Shown here piece by piece: positions 21,947 through 30,198 of a stretch of DNA of 34,103 bases. The notes under the pieces are model-generated. The model was not told the DNA's origin. It saw only the letters and a list, made by a program, of their open reading frames with translations, and made no database searches. The stretch lies in contig NZ_RHNR01000034.1 of the NCBI RefSeq assembly GCF_003946025.1, positions 1-34,103 on the forward strand, given 5' to 3'. The translations under genes and the position numbers were made by a program. Source of the DNA: Lacticaseibacillus songhuajiangensis. Its GTDB lineage: Bacteria > Bacillota > Bacilli > Lactobacillales > Lactobacillaceae. The stretch's first letter is position 1. Each line of letters opens with the position of its first letter.

Positions 21947-23890
21947 CTATTGATGCTGGTCAAACCAATCCGTCACCGCGGTCAAGCGCGCAATGCGCAG
22001 GTGCGGCAAACCGATGCGCGACAAGCTGTGGTTGCTCAGCGGGAAGCGCAGAAATTCAGTCTCCACGCCATGCAACTTCAAACTGGTAAACCACTGCTCC
22101 GCCTGGTCAATCGGCGTGCGGTAGTCATTTTCGCCGTGCAGAATGAGAATTGGCGTCTGCACCTTGTCGACATAAGCGAGTGGACTGAAGCGCCACAACG
22201 TTTCCTGATCGGCAACATCACCGCGGAACTGATTTTGCAGCTGCAGCGGCACGAAGGTGAAGCCGATGTCGCTGGCACCGAAGATGCTAGTCCAGTTGCA
22301 GATGGAGCGGCAGGTCGCGATAGCCGTAAAACGCTGCGTGTGCCCGGCAATCCAGTTGCTCATGAAACCGCCGTAAGAACCGCCGGTGCAGTATAGCCGC
22401 TGCTGATCAATCTGCGGTTCTTGCGCCAGTACATAGTCCAGCGCACCCAGAATGTCCTCGTAGTCACCTTTGCCGTAGTCGCCAATCACCGCCGTTTCAA
22501 AGGCGTTGCCGTAACCGGTGCTGCCCCGCGGGTTCGAAATCACAACGCCGTAACCCTGCGCCGCCTGGTACTGCAACTCGTGGTGGAAAGTCTCACCATA
22601 AGAAGCATATGGTCCCCCGTGGATGTTAAGCAGTGCCGGATGCTTCTGCCCGGCTGGGATACCAGTCGGTGCGTAGTACCAGCCATGAATGGTAAACCCA
22701 TCACGCTCGAAACTAAACGCTTTAGGTTCACTAATAAGATGTGTGGCCTCATATTCAGCATTCGGGTTGTACAACTCGGTCTGCTGGCCACTAGCAAAAT
22801 CCAGGTAGAACAAGCGACTGGCCTGCGTGGTCGTGCTCAAAGTAACATACACGCCACTACCATCACCCGTTATGGCAAAATCCGTGACGTGATATTTCCC
22901 GGAAAATAATGGCGTCAGCGCTGCCCCTTTGTACAGCCCAATGGTCCCAGCGACCAAGGCGCTAGTGACATAATCCCCGTCTGGCAAGAACGCCGCGTCT
23001 TGGCCGCTGACATTCTGCTGCACGTCACTACTGAGCGGCGAACCAATCGCAATGTCCGCGTCGTCCTGCGCTAACTGGAACTGGCCACTACTTAGGTCAT
23101 AACTGAACAGGTTCACCCGCATGTCATCTGGGGCAGTCGTTGGCTGACCGACCAGCAGCAAGCGCCGGCCATCGGGACTGAAACTCAGGGCGTGCAGATC
23201 GCCGCGCGACAAGCCCGTAGTGATTTCTGTACGCTCACCCGTATTCGCGTTCAGTAAGAAGTTCGTCTTAGCGTAATTAGTCGGATCGTCTGGATGCGCT
23301 AGCGTGTGCAGTGCCAGCAGCGGCGCGTGCGGCGCCACAGCATCCAAGGTGAAACGTTCATTTTGCTTCAGCAGCTCAATTGGCGCGCCTCCTGCGAGTG
23401 CTTGGCGCAAAACCACCGTCTCTTCGCCCAGCGGAAAGGCGCCTTCGGCATTGGAGCGGTAATCCACCCGCGTGTAACGCTGCGGCTGCGGCAACTTTGG
23501 CGCTGCCGGCACGCGCGCCTCTTGGTAAAAGATACTCAGGCCGTCGCCGGCCCAGAAGAAGCGCTGCACGCCCGCAGCGCTGGCCGTTGCAGCCGTAGCC
23601 GCACCGCCGGCTGTCGGCTGCAAGTACACCTGCTTAATGCCCGCCGCATCTGGTGCCACGAAGGCGAGCGTCTGCTGATTAGGTGCCAGCGCTGGCTGAC
23701 TATCGTGCGTGCCCTGAGTGCCGAACTGCGTCGTTTGCTGCGTTTGACGATTGAAGCGCACAATTCGGCTACGGTATTCACCACTTGCTTCGTCAATCCA
23801 GTTTTCGTTAAAGAACACCTGCTGCGCGGCTGCCACGGGGCGGCTCAACGTTTTAATGGCATAAATATCTTCTGCTGCTACCTTTTGCAT
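21947..23890 (-). CDS. S9 family prolyl oligopeptidase-type peptidase
   Basis: A 647-residue cytosolic serine peptidase of the acylaminoacyl-peptidase type. The N-terminal two thirds (about 40-390) form the WD40-like beta-propeller gate, with repeated SPDGRRLLL and AFVAPDAAG strands. The C-terminal alpha/beta hydrolase domain has the oxyanion segment NIHGGPYASYG, the nucleophile motif CTGGSYGGFMSNW (Ser near residue 503), the Asp in LHGENDYRTPIDQAEQW, and the His in SNHSLSR. No signal peptide is present. RBS GGAGG precedes the start. It lies 14 nt downstream of the oligopeptide-binding protein, in the same transcript behind the T-box, so imported peptides are probably its substrates. Confidence 0.92.
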   Translation of the reverse strand: MQKVAAEDIYAIKTLSRPVAAAQQVFFNENWIDEASGEYRSRIVRFNRQTQQTTQFGTQGTHDSQPALAPNQQTLAFVAPDAAGIKQVYLQPTAGGAATAATASAAGVQRFFWAGDGLSIFYQEARVPAAPKLPQPQRYTRVDYRSNAEGAFPLGEETVVLRQALAGGAPIELLKQNERFTLDAVAPHAPLLALHTLAHPDDPTNYAKTNFLLNANTGERTEITTGLSRGDLHALSFSPDGRRLLLVGQPTTAPDDMRVNLFSYDLSSGQFQLAQDDADIAIGSPLSSDVQQNVSGQDAAFLPDGDYVTSALVAGTIGLYKGAALTPLFSGKYHVTDFAITGDGSGVYVTLSTTTQASRLFYLDFASGQQTELYNPNAEYEATHLISEPKAFSFERDGFTIHGWYYAPTGIPAGQKHPALLNIHGGPYASYGETFHHELQYQAAQGYGVVISNPRGSTGYGNAFETAVIGDYGKGDYEDILGALDYVLAQEPQIDQQRLYCTGGSYGGFMSNWIAGHTQRFTAIATCRSICNWTSIFGASDIGFTFVPLQLQNQFRGDVADQETLWRFSPLAYVDKVQTPILILHGENDYRTPIDQAEQWFTSLKLHGVETEFLRFPLSNHSLSRIGLPHLRIARLTAVTDWFDQHQ

Positions 23891-23904
23891 TTTTTACCTC
23901 CGCA

Positions 23905-25533
23905 TTACTTGGCGATGTATGTCGTCTTCCAGTCGTATGGCACACCTGATGGGTTGTAGTTGATGCCCTTAACCTTGGACTTCAGCAGCTGCAGGTTGTT
24001 GGATTGGTAAAGTGGAATCGTGGCCTGCTCCTTGAGCAGCAGCTTTTCGGCTTTCACCAGGGTGTCCCAACGCTTGGTGGCGTTGTTACCATACTTGTTT
24101 TCCGCATCATCAAGCAGCTGGTCGAACTCGGCGTTGTGCCACTTGCTGCTGTTGTAACTGGAATCACTCTCCCAGATGTCCAGGAAGTTAATCGGGTCAC
24201 CGAAGACGGACTGCCAGCCGGCAATCGCCAAGTCGTAGTCACCGGCAGATTTGAGCTGCAGGTACTGGGCACTTGGAATGGACTTCAGGGTCACCTTAAC
24301 GTTTGGCAGCTTTTCAAATTGGCTCTGCAGGTATTCACCCACACTCTTGGTCGTTTCAATATCGTTGGTCAGCAGCGTCAGGTTTAAACTCTTGGTGCCA
24401 GTTGCGGCAAAACCTTTTGCGAGCAGCTTCTTGGCCTTGGCCACGTCGTAAGCAACACCAGAGGCCACCTTGCTGGTCTTAGCAAAATCCTGCCCGTCAG
24501 GACCAGTTGCCAGCCCAATTGGTGTGAAGCCAATCGCACCGCGCGAGCCATCCTGCAGCACGTTGCTGGCAATCTGCTTGCGGTTTACCACCAAGGAGAA
24601 TGCCCGACGCACATCAGCATTCTTAAATGCCGGGTTCTTGGATTCGTTCAGGTCAACCCGCGTCAGGTTAGAGCTCAAACGGTCCACCCGGCTGCTGCTC
24701 TTGGCCTGCGCCACGGCTGTCTGTCCAGACAACACGGCTTCGTCGACCTTGCCAGTGTCAAAGAGGTTCAGCGCGGTGTTGGCATCCTTGACCACCTGCT
24801 CCTTGATGACGCTCATCTTCACCTTCTTTTTGTCCCAGTAACGATTGTTTTTCACAAGCTGCCAGGAGTCGCTCGAACCACTCCACTTGGCGAGCTTGTA
24901 CGGGCCACTATAAATCTGCGCGGATGAGTTGGTCCCGAACTTTTTGCCGTACTTTTCCACTGCCTTCTTGTTCTGCGGGAAGAAGAGCGGCCATGCCAGC
25001 AGCTTCTTGAAGTAAGAAACGGGCTTGGTCAGCTTGATGGTGAGGTGCTTGCTGTCTTGTGCAGTAATTCCCAATGCGGAGAGTGGTTTTTTGCCAGTGT
25101 TGATCGCCTCAGCATTTTCCACCTGGTAGAGGTAAAAGGCATCCTGAGACTTGGTCTTCGGATCCACCACCCGTTGCCAGCCATAAACAAAATCCTGCGC
25201 GGTAATTGGGTCGCCATTGCTCCACTTGGCGTTGCGCAGCGTCACCTTGTAGGTTTTACCGTCGGCACTCACCTTCACGCTCTTGGCCAAGGCTAGGTTG
25301 GTCTTTTGCCCCTTATCGGAAGCCCGGTAGAGACCTTCCTGTGTGTTGAGCAGGACGTTAAAACTCAAGGTATCTGTCGCCTGCGCAGGGTCATTGGTTG
25401 GCAACTGACCATTTTCGGTCCAGCGCAAGACCTGCTTGGGTGTCGCGCTACTGCTCTTCTTGGCGCCACAAGCGCCCAAGGTCAATGCAATCGCAAGGGC
25501 CGCTGCCCCAGTAATCAAAATGTTCTTCTTCAT
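23905..25533 (-). CDS. oppA: Oligopeptide ABC transporter substrate-binding lipoprotein (OppA family)
   Basis: A 542-residue lipoprotein. The signal peptide ends in the lipobox TLGAC, lipidated Cys near residue 22. The SBP family 5 fold is shown by EGLYRASDKGQ, the signature YKVTLRNAKWSNGDPITAQDFVYGWQRV, YSGPYKLAKW, and the C-terminal PLYQSNNLQLLKSKVKGINYNPSGVPYDWK. It is an orphan: no opp permease or ATPase genes lie in the window, so it must work with a transporter encoded elsewhere. The start follows GGGAGGAACG. Expression is controlled by the methionine T-box at 25597-25845, which suggests a preference for, or a physiological need for, methionine-containing peptides. Confidence 0.92.
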   Translation of the reverse strand: MKKNILITGAAALAIALTLGACGAKKSSSATPKQVLRWTENGQLPTNDPAQATDTLSFNVLLNTQEGLYRASDKGQKTNLALAKSVKVSADGKTYKVTLRNAKWSNGDPITAQDFVYGWQRVVDPKTKSQDAFYLYQVENAEAINTGKKPLSALGITAQDSKHLTIKLTKPVSYFKKLLAWPLFFPQNKKAVEKYGKKFGTNSSAQIYSGPYKLAKWSGSSDSWQLVKNNRYWDKKKVKMSVIKEQVVKDANTALNLFDTGKVDEAVLSGQTAVAQAKSSSRVDRLSSNLTRVDLNESKNPAFKNADVRRAFSLVVNRKQIASNVLQDGSRGAIGFTPIGLATGPDGQDFAKTSKVASGVAYDVAKAKKLLAKGFAATGTKSLNLTLLTNDIETTKSVGEYLQSQFEKLPNVKVTLKSIPSAQYLQLKSAGDYDLAIAGWQSVFGDPINFLDIWESDSSYNSSKWHNAEFDQLLDDAENKYGNNATKRWDTLVKAEKLLLKEQATIPLYQSNNLQLLKSKVKGINYNPSGVPYDWKTTYIAK

Positions 25534-25596
25534 CGTCCGTTCCTCCCGGAATTTTAGCTTCTAGCGAACATATCGGGCATCATGCGGGGAAACAAA

Positions 25597-25638
25597 AAGC
25601 GGCCGACAATCATCACTATCGATGATTGCCGGCCGCTT
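25597..25638 (-). terminator. T-box regulatory terminator
   Basis: AAGCGGCCGGCAATCATC and GATGATTGTCGGCCGCTT (minus strand) pair over 18 bp with one wobble, followed by TTTTTG. Confidence 0.92.
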
Positions 25639-25845
25639 CCGCGTTTACCACTGGCACTTCGTATCCAGATCACCCTGGATACCTTTGAGGCTGCTAACAC
25701 AGCCTGGTGCTGTATGGGGCACCTCCCCGTTTCTGCTCCGAGACCATATTCGGCTGTCCTCCCGTTCCCACTCGCACCAATACGTGGGCTCTCTTCACCG
25801 GGCATCTGGCTTACTCATCTCATCATTGCCGTCCTGTTCGTATGC
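25597..25845 (-). promoter_or_regulatory. T-box leader with methionine (AUG) specifier
   Basis: On the minus strand the leader has AGTA (25812-25815), GGTGAAGAGAGC, GGTGCGAG, then GAA-T-ATG followed six nt later by GAG, the same spacing as GAA-A-GGC...GAG in Bacillus glyQS; the specifier is ATG at 25745-25747. Stem III is GTATCCAG/CTGGATAC (25661-25682). The antiterminator bulge reads GTGGTAAACGCGG (25639-25651), where UGGU would pair with ACCA of a tRNA with discriminator A, as in tRNA-Met. A strong terminator (25597-25638, then T run) overlaps it. Uncharged tRNA-Met should allow readthrough into oppA. Confidence 0.85.
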
Positions 25846-25851
25846 CAGTGA

Positions 25852-25879
25852 TTATTACATCAGTTTTTAATATTGTCAA
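25852..25879 (-). promoter_or_regulatory. Promoter of the T-box-oppA-peptidase operon
   Basis: On the minus strand a consensus TTGACA (25874-25879) and TAATAA (25852-25857) are separated by 16 nt, placing the start just above the T-box stem I. Confidence 0.75.
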
Positions 25880-25915
25880 ATCTAATTTGCATTTTTCTTT
25901 AAGAAATCATCCACA

Positions 25916-26760
25916 CTGTCCGTCAGCGTGAGTCTTTTAGCGACGAAGTCGTTTCTGGCTTCTGCAGTGTTTTCACGCCGCTAGGCGGGTAATCGGCAAT
26001 TCCGGTGTGAGTGCGCTTGGGCTGCGCTCCGGAGAACTACGTCGGGCGGGACCGCTCCAGGCGGCTTCGCCGTCTTCCGCTGGCAGATTTGCCGCAAACC
26101 CAGCGTCAAATCCGCGCTCCTAAGATAATCTGCGGTGTACACCCGGCAAGACCCACGCCGGGCATACACTGCAGATTATCTTGTCGCCCGACTCCGTTCC
26201 CTGCGCTCCGCCCAAGCACATTCACACCTCCGTGGCCGACACACACGTTACTAAGTGGGAAATACCGCACTAATACTCGGCTACACATCGTTCGTGACTA
26301 GGAGATGACTGTCTCCTGTACTTAGAGAGGCTGCGGCAACAGCATTCACCATGTTCGAGAAGGCAGATGAACTCTTCACTCTGTAACTTTTCCCGATTAC
26401 ATGTCCATTCCCGCTAGCGTAGCCTGAAACTTTCACAACTACCATGTTGTTGCAGCACTTAGGGACTGGGGCGACTTGGTGGAGTGAACGTAGGTAGGTG
26501 GCGCGCAAAGAACATGAACAGCCCATACAACCGGCGTAAGCCGCATTGTATGGGCTGTTCATGTTCGGGGTAAAGCTTTTTGCCAGGGGCTTCGGCAAAA
26601 AGTTTAGCGGTAGCCGAGCTTGCTCGGCGTGAGCGACCCCGCGCCACCTACCTGCGGGCACGTAACCAAGCCGCCCCAGTCCCGATCTTCGGTCTAACCA
26701 CTATTTTTCAAATCGAGCATCCTTGCGGATGAAAGTTTCCCGACTTACGCTGACGGACAG
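25916..26760. ncRNA. Candidate large structured RNA or structured repeat (845 nt)
   Basis: The ends pair over 17 nt (25916-25932 with 26744-26760). Inside: GCGAC/GTCGT (25940-25952), CGGC/GCCG (26062-26072), a hairpin of 26 bp at 26122-26182, a long-range helix 26003-26021 with 26208-26228, nested long-range helices 26462-26480 with 26665-26683 (18 of 19) and 26490-26505 with 26640-26655 (15 of 16), a perfect 20-bp hairpin (26511-26530/26546-26565), and small hairpins at 26577-26605, 26612-26627 and 26719-26731. The first 180 nt recur at 1-190. No convincing ORF, promoter or T-rich terminator was seen, and loop types do not settle the strand. Large ornate RNAs (GOLLD, ROOL) have similar size and design. 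Confidence 0.6.
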
Positions 26761-26767
26761 CGACAGA

Positions 26768-27898
26768 CTACGCAACGGCCACAAAATCCACCGTCAGGCG
26801 GTCGCGACCTTCGCGCTTAGACGTGTAAAGTGCCTGGTCAGCGCGCTTGAACGTGGTCGTTGCGTCGCGGTCTTTAACAATGGCCTGTGTCAAACCAAAG
26901 GAAGCTGTCATCGTCCGCTTACCAGCATCAGTACTGATAACCTGCGTCCGCACAACATCTTGGCACTGCTTAGCCACAACCTGAGCCATGTCAGCATCAG
27001 TGTGGGGCAGAATAATCGCAAACTCCTCGCCACCAGTGCGGTACAGGTGGTAATCGTGATCAATACTCTGCAGCAAACGTTCAATACTGGAGGCAGTCGT
27101 CGTCAATGCCTGGTTTCCTGCCAGGTGCCCAAAGGTATCGTTAATGCCCTTAAAATTGTCGAGATCCATGGTCAGAATCGCCAGTGGCCAGTCCTTTTTC
27201 ACGTTGGCATACGCGCTGTTAAAGTCATTTTGGAACATTGACCAGTTGCGCACCCCGGTTAAGGCATCGAACTGCACTTCGTGGGTCAGGCGCTTCACAA
27301 TCTGCTGGTCAGCACGCTGCGTCCGGCTGTTGAGGAACAGCATAGTAAACGCGGCGATGAAACCCACGAAATTCGCGACCATGGTACTGTTTGATGGTCG
27401 GTAGCCCACGTACATTGCGAGCCAAAAGAGTGTATCAATCGCAATCGGTGGCAATGCGAAGAGAACTGGATTATCCGGAGACCAGTTGCGACTATAGTGC
27501 GATTCCAGAAAAATGGCCAGCCCAGAACCAAGAAACAGCGCCCAGGTCACTGGATTCAGGCCACCCGTGTCGGCAATCGACAAAATCCCGAATATTTTGA
27601 TAATCAAGAACGACCAAGTGCTCTCGAGCATCAGATCGGTGTAAATCATAAAAATCAGCTGAATATTAATCATCAGCCAGTACATATCTGAATGCGACAT
27701 GCTGGCATTAATCATCCGCATCACCAGCATCAATGCACTGATGACGAACACCATTGGCAGTTCGCGCCGGAAAACGCCGAGCTGCCGGGTCTTGCTTGCG
27801 TACCGTCTTCCTAAATTCTCGAGCATGTTAAACAGTGCCGCAAATCCCAGTGCGGCAAACACCGTCCAAAATGTCGTGGTAACTGTATTGACTAGCAT
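26768..27898 (-). CDS. Membrane-bound diguanylate cyclase (GGDEF)
   Basis: A 376-residue protein. Six hydrophobic segments occupy residues about 5-200, resembling a multi-helix integral membrane sensor. The GGDEF domain (about 210-370) contains DALTGVRNWSMF, LTMDLDNFKGINDTFGH, and the active-site motif RTGGEEFAI (GGEEF variant, which is active in many cyclases). The RxxD inhibitory site expected just before the active loop is absent (it reads DHDYHLYRTGGEEF), so product inhibition at that site is not expected. The start follows GGGGG. No c-di-GMP effector or phosphodiesterase lies in the window. A promoter (TTATGA, 16 nt, TATAAT) is at 27995-28022. Confidence 0.9.
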   Translation of the reverse strand: MLVNTVTTTFWTVFAALGFAALFNMLENLGRRYASKTRQLGVFRRELPMVFVISALMLVMRMINASMSHSDMYWLMINIQLIFMIYTDLMLESTWSFLIIKIFGILSIADTGGLNPVTWALFLGSGLAIFLESHYSRNWSPDNPVLFALPPIAIDTLFWLAMYVGYRPSNSTMVANFVGFIAAFTMLFLNSRTQRADQQIVKRLTHEVQFDALTGVRNWSMFQNDFNSAYANVKKDWPLAILTMDLDNFKGINDTFGHLAGNQALTTTASSIERLLQSIDHDYHLYRTGGEEFAIILPHTDADMAQVVAKQCQDVVRTQVISTDAGKRTMTASFGLTQAIVKDRDATTTFKRADQALYTSKREGRDRLTVDFVAVA

Positions 27899-27994
27899 CT
27901 CGTTCCCCCATTAGCGTGGTGCACACGTGTTATTGTTGTCGGCAACTGCAAAATTCACGTTCCGGCAGCGCTGCTTCTCCCCAAGAAACAGTAA

Positions 27995-28022
27995 TTATAA
28001 ACGTACACCCTATATTCATAAC
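27995..28022 (-). promoter_or_regulatory. Predicted promoter of the GGDEF gene
   Basis: On the minus strand TTATGA (28017-28022) and TATAAT (27995-28000) are 16 nt apart, leaving a leader of about 90 nt. Confidence 0.5.
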
Positions 28023-28142
28023 CCCATTTTGACCTTTATATTGTAAGTCTTCAATAGTTTGAACAGTAATTTCATAAATTGATTGAGATACAAGTGTTAT
28101 TTGTTCGTCCTTGCACAGTATTTCCCAGGAAATTTGTCTGCC

Positions 28143-28172
28143 GCACAAAAAATCACCGCCTGTTTGCGGCGG
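28143..28172 (-). terminator. Terminator of the flavin electron-transfer operon
   Basis: AATCACCGCC and GGCGGTGATT pair around a short loop and are followed on the minus strand by TTTTTTG. Confidence 0.88.
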
Positions 28173-28187
28173 TGATTGCGTTTCTGA

Positions 28188-29462
28188 TTACCAGCTAAAT
28201 TCCTCATAATACATCTGCGCGTCAGTAACACCTGCTTGCCGGAGCGCGCGTTGCCAGGCTCGTCCCAGCGTACTTGGCCCCGACAAAAGATAAATGGTAT
28301 CCGCATCTGCTTCAGTCGCGGCCACTTGCGTTACGTCAAAACGGCCCGCCTGGGCGTGCACTTCCAGCTGCGGATGCTGCGCCGCCAACTCTTTGAGTTC
28401 TGGCAGGTAGATCAAGTCTTGCTGCCGGTGTGCGGCGTAGTACATGGTTACGGGCCGGTCGTCATAGGCTTGGGCGAGTGCTACCATTGGCACCATTCCT
28501 GAACCACCCGCAATCAGTACCAGGCGCGCGTCTGGGTGTTCCTGCACCAGCGGCGCAAAACGGCCGTAGCCGCTGGTTAGCCCGACGCGCGCGCCAACGT
28601 CGAGTTGCTGAATGGCCCGCGTGAAGTCCCCATCACCACGAATTGCCAGCACCACTTCGCCCGCCCTCACTTGGTTCACAACAGAGAAAGGATGCAGTTC
28701 CTTTAGTCCGGCAATATCTGGGAACTTGATGAAAATATAGTCACCAGGCGCGATATTGTTGCGGTAACGGCGCGGCAAGCGCACCGTGAATTCGTAGAAG
28801 TTTGGCGCAAGCTCGCGTTTGGCGATGAGTTTGCCGCTTGGTACCTGCCAATTCTGCCATTTTGCCCAAAGGTAAATGGCCGCAACCACAGCGGTATAGC
28901 CATCAAAGAACCACATAAAGGGGTGAATCGCGGTGATGTAGCTAATCAGTTGCACGTGAATGAATACCAGCGCCACCGCAAGTAGATTCAAGCGGTGCAA
29001 CCACACTGACAACTCGTGCTTGAACAGCTTCTCTAACCAGCGTTTGAGCGCTGCGAGTGGTGGCACGCGACTGGTCAACCAGCCGGCCATGAACACCAGG
29101 CTGTAAACCATCAGGAACAAGAACAAGTCAAATGCCCAGTCACCGGTCGTTTTAATCCACCCGGCTGAACTCGTGCCGCTTTTGTGCAGGTAAGCGAGCA
29201 AAATTGCCAGCAAGCTGAGCATCCCGTGCACCATGTAAATGCTCGGCAAACCAATCAGACGGTCCAACCAGTGCGGTCGCGTGGCGAGGTAAATTGATGT
29301 TAAAAACCACACGTAGGCGATTGACCCGACTTGGACGGCCAGTGCCTCGCTGGCGTATATACTGGGCAAGCCGGCGGCAAGCGTTTGAATGAGAGGCAGC
29401 GGGAGCACAAACAAGACAACTCCCCACACCAGCCCCATGGCGTATGGCCACCGTTTAAGCAA
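28188..29462 (-). CDS. Ferric reductase-like transmembrane flavoprotein (FAD/NAD-binding)
   Basis: A 424-residue membrane oxidoreductase. Six hydrophobic segments (about 8-200) form a ferric-reductase-like domain with His residues in LLAYLHKSG, WLHRLNLLA and FIHVQLI that could bind heme. The cytosolic part (about 210-424) is ferredoxin-NADP reductase-like: HPFSVVNQ binds FAD, LIAGGSGMVPMVAL binds the nicotinamide, and the chain ends in YYEEFSW. It probably moves electrons from cytosolic NAD(P)H to extracytosolic flavin. The start is taken as TTG at 29462, eight nt after GGAGG; a TTG at 29477 precedes that site. It overlaps the ApbE stop by 8 nt. Confidence 0.85.
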   Translation of the reverse strand: MLKRWPYAMGLVWGVVLFVLPLPLIQTLAAGLPSIYASEALAVQVGSIAYVWFLTSIYLATRPHWLDRLIGLPSIYMVHGMLSLLAILLAYLHKSGTSSAGWIKTTGDWAFDLFLFLMVYSLVFMAGWLTSRVPPLAALKRWLEKLFKHELSVWLHRLNLLAVALVFIHVQLISYITAIHPFMWFFDGYTAVVAAIYLWAKWQNWQVPSGKLIAKRELAPNFYEFTVRLPRRYRNNIAPGDYIFIKFPDIAGLKELHPFSVVNQVRAGEVVLAIRGDGDFTRAIQQLDVGARVGLTSGYGRFAPLVQEHPDARLVLIAGGSGMVPMVALAQAYDDRPVTMYYAAHRQQDLIYLPELKELAAQHPQLEVHAQAGRFDVTQVAATEADADTIYLLSGPSTLGRAWQRALRQAGVTDAQMYYEEFSW

Positions 29463-30198
29463 CTGCCTCACCTCCAAGCGTAATGAGTCGCTGCTGCGCG
29501 TCCACTAATAGTGCCTGGCCGTGATACGCACGTGTGAATGCCACGCGGCCCATGGCAAGGGCAGCGGTCGCCCACACGTCAGCTTCGATTAGAGTCGACG
29601 CCAAAATCGTGGCTTGCACGAGCGAGTGCGTGGCGTCAGTAATTTTAATGTGGTCGCCGCGCTTCGAAAATCCTGAAGTCGCAACGGCCGCATTCTGCAA
29701 TTCATAGCGGTAGAGCAGGCGCTGCGAGCTTTGCGGATCTTCGATACCCACGCCCCAGTGCCAGTCACTCCCCGCAGCCACACCCATCTGCATGTCGCCC
29801 GCACCGTTCAGCGCCACCGCCGTTGCGCCGCGTTGCAGTAGCGGCGTTAAGTAGCGGTTGTACGCTTCCTGAATTGACCACCCCTTGGTCACACCAGTTG
29901 GGTCCCAGACGCCGCGAAAATACGGATTAAACGCGCCGCCAGTTGCCGTTTGTGCACGTGCTGCTAACCCGTAGACGGTCTGGAACTCCGGCGTCCAATC
30001 AGTGAGTAACAATTCATCTCGCTGGAAACGAGAAACCAGGGAATCACTCTTAAACGGTGAAAAGTCGCGGTCCACTTGCTGCAAGAAAGCCTCAATCTGT
30101 TGCGTTGCAAGCTGAAATGCAGCGGTATCTGCGTCAATCGCAATGACAGTGAAGGGCATCCCCATTGCCTGAATCAATTTAGTTTGTTGTTGTGGCAT
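29455..30198 (-). CDS. apbE: ApbE family FAD:protein FMN transferase
   Basis: A 247-residue flavin transferase that attaches FMN to a Thr/Ser of target proteins. Motifs are FSPFKSDSLVSRF (FAD binding), GGAFNPYFRGVWDPTGVTKGW, LNGAGDMQMG, VATSG, and ATILASTLIEADVWATAALAMG with the Mg-binding Asp. The chain is shorter than typical ApbE (about 300-350) and has no signal peptide or lipobox, so it may act in the cytosol or associate with the membrane by another means. It sits between its likely substrate (FMN-binding protein, overlap 20 nt) and the reductase (overlap 8 nt), so the three are tightly coupled. Confidence 0.9.
   Translation of the reverse strand: MPQQQTKLIQAMGMPFTVIAIDADTAAFQLATQQIEAFLQQVDRDFSPFKSDSLVSRFQRDELLLTDWTPEFQTVYGLAARAQTATGGAFNPYFRGVWDPTGVTKGWSIQEAYNRYLTPLLQRGATAVALNGAGDMQMGVAAGSDWHWGVGIEDPQSSQRLLYRYELQNAAVATSGFSKRGDHIKITDATHSLVQATILASTLIEADVWATAALAMGRVAFTRAYHGQALLVDAQQRLITLGGEAVA

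Noticed and set aside
26281..26661. 126-codon minus-strand ORF inside the structured element, with a protein-like last 50 residues
   Set aside because: It runs through several long palindromes, has no ribosome binding site, and resembles no family I know; a structured non-coding element explains the region better.
25916..26760. Group II intron
   Set aside because: No reverse transcriptase ORF and no recognisable domain V hairpin were found.
27930..28148. 72-codon minus-strand ORF between the flavin operon and the GGDEF gene
   Set aside because: No ribosome binding site, it begins inside the terminator region, and it covers the predicted GGDEF promoter.
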